A stretch of DNA of 64,000 bases from Hofstenia miamia (lineage: Eukaryota; Xenacoelomorpha; Acoela), in assembly GCA_004352715.1 (NCBI GenBank), contig SCFE01000110.1:936138-1000137 (forward strand), in the 5' to 3' direction. The notes beneath the pieces are model-generated. The model had not been told where the DNA came from. It did no database searches and saw nothing but the letters and a program-made list of their open reading frames with translations. This document shows, piece by piece, positions 58,035 through 64,000 of the stretch. Position numbers and translations under genes: made by a program. The first letter of the stretch is position 1. Each line of letters begins with the position of its first letter.

Positions 58035-61000
58035 GTATGTTTTGAATTTATTTTAAAATTAGTTTGACACTCAATGAAAGATTTTAAGATGTTACTTGAT
58101 TTCGTGTTTAGCTCTAAGTATACATATCCAAAGTGCATCACCTATATTTATATGTAATACATTAATTTTTCGATTGAAATCAGCTGAAATTTTGTTTTCC
58201 ATACAAAAGTTTGTTCTTTAACAATTTTATTCCTTCCTTTGAAGAACCAAACCAATCTTTCCACAAGTGCGCTTATAAATTTCATATGAGATAGAAAATC
58301 CACAGAGTTTACACAGAAACAACTTTATTATTTACATTACTCAGTGTAGATAAATCAAAATTTTCAATGCCCAAGCTAAAACTTCCTAGGTTCAATAAAT
58401 GCCAAAATGAAGCTTCTTGTGAGGCTCAGACTAGAGATGTGCAAGGAAAATTTACTGATAGAACTAATTGAGTATTTCCAAAATATAAATACAATTTGAA
58501 GGTGGAGCAATGTAAGCACTTGATGAGCTTATTAAAGTAAAGAGTAATTAACTATCGATGCTGAATCAAATCAAATTTTAGTCCTATAAGTTGCGAATAT
58601 TGATATAATTAACACTGATAAAAGAGATTATAAATTTGACAATGCTTTTAGTTGAAATCTTCTGGAGTAAGAATTGTTCTGAAAACTCGTCTTCTAAAGA
58701 ATGTACAGGTTCATAATTCTTACTAATATTAGTAATAACTTAGGGTAGATCTTACTTTACCTACATTCAAAAATTTCAATTAGTTTTGTGATGATTGCTT
58801 TTTTATCCTAGAATTTGAATTTTATTGCAAATCAACAAATAATGATATCACATTTGCGCTTAATAAAATGTATTTTGAATAGTTGAATTTTTTATTTGAG
58901 CTCCTTAGTTAACCTATGGCTCGAGAATAATCGTTTGCCATCTTGCTATTCAGTATCCTTTACATTGCTGTATTTAGCTTTAAAAACATATGAAGGACTT
59001 TTGAAAATAGTGAAAGACAGAAGAAATCTATCATTTCAAGAATATTTTTTGGAATTTCTCAACATGGAAATTAAAGAAAACCCTCATTATCAAGTTACGC
59101 GTGGGCTTCACAATGAGTAATAATTAATCTTAAAATTTTTCAATTGGATTTATGCCACTGAAACTTTCACTTAATATGTACTTTATCTTAGACTTCAATG
59201 TCTAAAGTGTTAAAAAATAGGTCTTTTGAAAGAGAAATTAGCTTAAAAATTTTTAGAACATGGAACCGATATTTAAGCTTTAAGCAAACATATATTTGAA
59301 ATTTATATTATATTATAATATATTAATGATAACAAGATTTGAAACTAATAAAATCCTTGAATTTTATGGGTATATGAGCAAAAACAAAATGGCGCTACAA
59401 AGTAGTGTTTGTTCTAAACCGAAGCAAATTCAACAAAACCTTAAAGCTATTTTAATTATTATAAATACTACGACACTGCTACACATTCATAGGCCTAGCT
59501 CACATAATATTTTTATCATTCAACTTAGTTTAAAGTAACAATATTATAAAGTGTGGAAAAAACGTACAGGTATATTAATTATACTGCAAAGAAACACTAT
59601 AATATAAATATTGTTATAAAAATATTTTACTAAGTATGAACAGTGCTTTAAACACAAACTTAGTAAATATTGAAGATTCTATTTGGTTAAAATTGTTTCA
59701 AATCAAATCTATTTGCTTCCCATTATTTTTTATACCGACAGTAGCATCATAAAAATTAGTCTAAATATTAAAAAGAATGAGTAATTTTATTGAAGGCCTA
59801 AAAATAGGTTAAAATACAAACATTATTAATTAAAAACAGATAGCTGAATATAACAAGGCCTCTTAAAAATTGGCTCAATTTCTCAACCTTAATCCCGACC
59901 GTAACAGAACAGTTATATATTTTATAAGGATGTGATGGAAACCAAATAGAAAACTGACAATTTAGTTTATCTTGAATATTTAATAACTATTTATAAAAAG
60001 TTTCTCGTTTGTGAAAGAGTGTGGCAAATGGCCTTATTATTCGCAAATTTAGTTTTAACTCACTTGCTTTTACTAGTAACGAAATAACATTAGCAATTTT
60101 AGCACAGAAGATGGCATCTACGTTGAACTTCAAATGCGGGTATGGATGATTTGCAAACCAGTTTTTCCCCAAGAAATACTCAAAGCAGATTTCTTAAAAG
60201 AAATATCTCTGGTTGAAATTTCATGCAAGTATTCCTTTGCTAAAGAAGCGTAATTTTCCTTTTTGCAACTGAATTTAACACTATTTTACCTGGAATTTTT
60301 TGTAGCAATTATTCGAGAGGGGGTCGATTCGCCCCCCCCCAATATCTCGGAAGCAGTAGATCCGATCAACACCAAATTTGGTGTGAGATACTTTGACATG
60401 TGAGATATATATTAGCCAAACCACTTTGTGATACGAAAATTAATATACAAATTATACTCATGTTAATAAGGTTATGTATCAAATTTTCTAATTATTGACA
60501 CAAAATCTTAGGAATATTACTAAATAGGAATCAAGAGAAAGACCTATAATGTAAATAGAACATAAAAAACATTTAATTATAATTTTGCATTGAAAATTAT
60601 GCATTGGTTTCAATTTGTAGCCTTTCAATACAAAATTGTTATTTTTGAAACTCTCAAGAAATGTCAAATTTTCATGGACTTTTTTATTAAAAATCCCCAT
60701 AACTTTGTAACCCTTGAACTTATCTGCATAATTTTTCGTCAAAAGTTGCAGAACAAGGTAAAGGAAAAGTCATGGAATGATAGTTTACTTAAAAACGGTT
60801 TCTAAGTTAGCGACTAAAATTATGAAAGGGAGGTCAAATCGACCCTCAAGTAAAATTAGCCCACTGCTATTTCTAAATATACAAGTGGTATTTATTTAGC
60901 ATTTGCTTACAATGAGTTTGTCATCTCAGAACAAATGTGGAATTTTGCAATTATATTGACACTACTAAACGATGATTGGGTAAAATTCGATGAATCAGTG

Positions 61001-62515
61001 TTCAATATTCAAAGAGTGCGTGAAGTTTCTACATTAGGCAACTTAAGGGAATATCAATTCTCTATCTACGACAATGCTTATCTTCACGAAGGAAATAGTA
61101 AGTTTCATAGTTAACAATATCATTTGATTAGTGAAGCTAAAATTTTTATGTCCTTGCACAATATGAAAATATGAGAAAATTTTAAATTTGTATACACATT
61201 CGAATAACTGAAAATACAATGAACAGAAATCGAGAAACGGGATTAAAATTTTTCACTTCGGATTTGGATTTTCATTTTTCGCATGCTTTCTTCAATATTT
61301 ATTGTAATATTACATTTTTTATTCTGCAAACATGTTAAAAAATATGAGATGGAATTTTAAATGCAAAAATAAGTCATAGGGAATTGGGATTTTCAATATA
61401 ATTCTTAATTTAGGCTTTATAAAATAAACGTAATGAAACCAACCACAATCAGTTTTCACTTTTTTATTTCACCTCCTCTTTCAAATCCTATTGAAAAATA
61501 TCCATACCAAATAATAGTTTTGAAACTGTATTTTTTATTATGTTGACAATTCTGTTTGCTGCAGTTATTAGATATTGAAAATTTGATGACACATTTTTTG
61601 CTTTTGTAAACATCACCTTTTTTATTATATGCTGTAAATTTAATGGTAAGGAATATCTAATTTCTTTGTTTCAGGTATTACATTAAATTATTTATAAATA
61701 CATCAAGAAAATACATTTGCTTACTTTTTGGCTATGCCATAGTAAGATGGTGTCTGGAATAACATTTTATATTTCAAAAAAATTTTGGCTTTTTTCCATT
61801 AAATATTGCGAAAATATCTCAACATACCTAAAGTAACAACTTGGGTTAGTAATAGTTCATTTTTCAATGATGCCCATTTCAGATGCTACCAACATTTTAC
61901 CTAGGGGTCATTCCTTCACCATAACTCTAATTTGTTCTTAAGTGTATTTTTGCAATATTTTTTGAAGACTTCCTCATTACTCGGAGAAAACTTAATAACA
62001 AAAACTACTGAGCATAACNNNNNNNNNNNNNNNNNNNNNNNNNNNNNNNNNNNNNNNNNNNNNNNNNNNNNNNNNNNNNNNNNNNNNNNNNNNNNNNNNN
62101 NNNNNNNNNNNNNNNNNNNNNNNNNNNNNNNNNNNNNNNNNNNNNNNNNNNNNNNNNNNNNNNNNNNNNNNNNNNNNNNNNNNNNNNNNNNNNNNNNNNN
62201 NNNNNNNNNNNNNNNNNNNNNNNNNNNNNNNNNNNNNNNNNNNNNNNNNNNNNNNNNNNNNNNNNNNNNNNNNNNNNNNNNNNNNNNNNNNNNNNNNNNN
62301 NNNNNNNNNNNNNNNNNNNNNNNNNNNNNNNNNNNNNNNNNNNNNNNNNNNNNNNNNNNNNNNNNNNNNNNNNNNNNNNNNNNNNNNNNNNNNNNNNNNN
62401 NNNNNNNNNNNNNNNNNNNNNNNNNNNNNNNNNNNNNNNNNNNNNNNNNNNNNNNNNNNNNNNNNNNNNNNNNNNNNNNNNNNNNNNNNNNNNNNNNNCC
62501 AACTTTTGGCCAGTA

Positions 62516-62566
<51 letters not shown>

Positions 62567-64000
62567 CACTAGAAAATAATTATTATAATTTCTAGGAACA
62601 AAATTTTTATATTTGTACAAACAAAATGGGGAAGTCATTTCAAGACTTGAAATTTTAATTATGGAAAAGAAACTTAGAGATGTGCAAATTTCAATTTGGT
62701 GGAACAAAGAAAATGGGGATAAAATTACAGCAGCAGAAATTGATGTTTTGCGCACAACGTCTATAAGAATTTGCTGTCAAGTTGAAACTAGCAAGGAGAT
62801 GGAAAGTCTTTCTGTCCATATATCAGATTTAGAGGTAATAATGTCTCAAATTATATGAATTTTAGATATAATAAAGTGCACACTGGTTTCAAATTAAATT
62901 TATGTATACATAAAGAAATTATGCATATTATTTATATTGGCAAGTGTTTCTTAATACTATATCTCAACTTTTGAAGGATTTTTAAAAATAAAAAACTGAT
63001 TACAGCTAATGTAATAGGATGAAAATCACATGTATAATGCACCTTACATTTACGCACATTGATGGCCCAGAAATCTAAAGAATGTCTTTCAAAATATCAC
63101 TAGTTACTATATTCGCAAGGGGACTATGTAGTCTTCGTTTTACATGTAATTATATGTTAGAATATTAACAATCAATGTATTTTTTGTAGTAAAAAATGTA
63201 TTTTGCATTCCAGACAGGAAGGTTTTGACAATATTTAATAGAAGAGTAACGATTAAAACGCTGAAACTATTTCATTAGGTGAAAATTTTCTTAATGTCAA
63301 AATATGGTGAGAATAAAACAAAGTTAAATGCTGATGTGCTGTGTAGACCATGTACCTTAAAATGGAAATTTCATACTAGGTGCCTTTTTACTTTTCTCAG
63401 TAAAGGTGTAATAGTAACTTAGCAAGTTTGCAATTCATTAATATTGATTCTATAATAATAATTATTATTATTTCTTTTAAATATTTTGTTATCTTGTTAA
63501 GTTGCAAAACTCAAAATTATATAATATGTTAAATGTTGGCGAATTTTGTGTTAGAATGAATTGCTTTTAAGTAAAAAAGATTTTCTTCCGAGAATTAGAC
63601 CTTAAGCAACTGTTCACAGACTTTGGTTTATTTTGTACACTCAGATTTTATCTAAATATCTGTATAACAATTTGCACTAAAGAAACCACTTAGGGTTATT
63701 TAAGACCTACTTCAATAAGTTATATTATTTATAACTGATAGGCCTATGTATGTAAATTTACCGAGATAAAAATTACTTGGAATTCTGCATTCCTCTTGTA
63801 CAGAATGAAAGCACATTTTACAATCGCTTTAGAATCCTTCATTAACGAAAAGAGCCGTCGACTCTCAAACAAAGTGTGTCGGTTTTACGGCTGACGGAGA
63901 AATATATCCAAGAACATTTTGGTGTTCTTTGAAGTTGAATGGTACATTCATCCGTATTCAAAAGCCTGTGAATATTGTACAGCTTCCACGTATGAATTCA
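57920..64000 (+). CDS. unrecognised secreted or membrane protein, 5' part
   Basis: Five exons (57920-58034, 58909-59116, 60886-61097, 62596-62834, 63833-64000 and beyond) join in phase (1, 2, 1, 0) to at least 314 codons. The start MNPSFVLANIFFAAWYIVGL is a convincing signal peptide, followed by NSSFSLVHNCNNS. Exons 2 and 3 encode a mixed helical region (LLYLALKTYEGLLKIV, NFAIILTLLNDDW). Exons 4 and 5 look like beta-rich extracellular sequence (VQISIWWNKENG, SIRICCQVE, then KCVGFTADGEIYP and FWCSLKLNGTFI), perhaps immunoglobulin-like, a weak inference. The exon 3 acceptor (CAAG) is unlike the TAG rule of the window and is the least certain junction. The gene runs off the right edge. I do not recognise the family. 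Confidence 0.55.
58909..59116 (+). CDS. unrecognised gene exon 2
   Basis: Acceptor CTCCTTAG, donor GTAATA, ends in phase 2. It encodes NLWLENNRLPSCYSV and EYFLEFLNMEIKENPHY. The first phase fits exon 1. Confidence 0.55.
60305..60860. mobile_element. MITE-like element with GGGTCGATT termini
   Basis: Left ATTCGAGAGGGGGTCGATTC and, inverted at the right, ACTTGAGGGTCGATTTGACC. The body is about 550 bp without a coding frame. It includes a run of nine or so C near 60332. It ends about 25 bases before the next exon. Confidence 0.5.
60886..61097 (+). CDS. unrecognised gene exon 3
   Basis: Encodes GIYLAFAYNEFVISEQMWNF and FNIQRVREVSTLGN, donor GTAAGT in phase 1. With the nearer TTATTTAG site (60878) the frame would not join exon 2, so I use ACAAG at 60885. 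The exon body is firmer than its left edge. Confidence 0.5.
62019..62518. mobile_element. Tc1-like element end beside a 480-N gap
   Basis: Immediately after the gap (N 62019-62498) comes CCAACTTTTGGCCAGTACTG and then a TA run. This is the inverse of the Tc1 terminus at 3004, so a second copy of that family probably fills the gap. Only its last 20 bases are seen. Confidence 0.7.
62519..62561. repeat. (TA)n microsatellite
   Basis: TA run flanking the Tc1 terminus. Confidence 0.97.
62596..62834 (+). CDS. unrecognised gene exon 4
   Basis: Acceptor TTTCTAG, donor GTAATA, ends in phase 0. It encodes EVISRLEILIMEKKL, WWNKENGDKITAAE and RTTSIRICCQVE. Confidence 0.6.
63833..64000 (+). CDS. unrecognised gene exon 5, cut by window end
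   Basis: Acceptor GCTTTAG, phase 0. It encodes LTKRAVDSQTKCVGF, FWCSLKLNGTF and IQKPVNIVQLPR and is still open at the last base. The nearer CAG at 63803 would give a stop after 13 residues. Confidence 0.5.

Noticed and set aside
58821-58885. Possible extra exon EFEFYCKSTNNDITFAL in the unrecognised gene
   Set aside because: The phase to exon 1 fits, but no donor in the right phase follows before a stop, and exons 1 and 2 join directly in frame.
59987-60172. Short frame on either strand between exons 2 and 3 of the unrecognised gene
   Set aside because: A plus-strand exon from the TTTTAG near 60100 would end in phase 0 and does not join exon 3.
1-64000. CRISPR arrays, operons, bacterial promoters, rRNA or tRNA genes
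   Set aside because: None seen. The window is animal nuclear DNA, and I could not run a covariance search for tRNA or small RNA genes.

Overview
This is a stretch of an AT-rich (very roughly 30% GC) nuclear genome from an invertebrate animal. The signs are GT-AG introns, an animal cadherin-23-type gene, a claudin-like four-helix membrane protein, LIM-domain and secretory genes, and many Tc1/mariner, hAT, piggyBac-like and non-LTR elements with (TA)n microsatellites. I cannot name the phylum. Two cadherin introns are only 42 nt long and every cadherin acceptor I placed ends in TAG, which may help placement.

Layout. 1-8109 holds no exon I can support and is probably a long cadherin intron filled with mobile DNA: a MITE (1310-2986) split by a hAT element with target duplication (1806-2782), then a decayed Tc1 (3004-4371). 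8110-28033 (+) carries 18 exons (1266 codons) forming the 3' part of a CDH23 ortholog: about 9.5 cadherin repeats, the membrane-proximal domain, one transmembrane helix and a short cytoplasmic tail. All splice phases close. Its introns hold two more hAT elements, a mariner-like element, MITEs and a 1000-N gap. 28034-43800 has no host gene I can support. It holds three kinds of retroelement debris, a repeat in three copies whose ends coincide with 1000-N gaps, a trinucleotide microsatellite, a 381-bp MITE with 9-bp target duplication and a Tc1 fragment. 43827-44597 (-) is an intronless four-LIM protein. 47104-53886 (-) is a three-exon claudin-like tetraspan protein whose intron holds a 1.7-kb long-inverted-repeat element with a piggyBac-type zinc finger. 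57920 to the window end (+) is an unrecognised multi-exon gene for a protein with a signal peptide, running off the right edge.

How the genes relate. CDH23 is a tip-link/adhesion cadherin and the tetraspan protein belongs to a broad membrane-junction superfamily, but nothing here shows that they work together. About half of the window is recognisable repeat or gap. Five N-runs (141, 1000, 1000, 1000 and 480) break it, and one contig between two gaps is probably placed in the wrong orientation.
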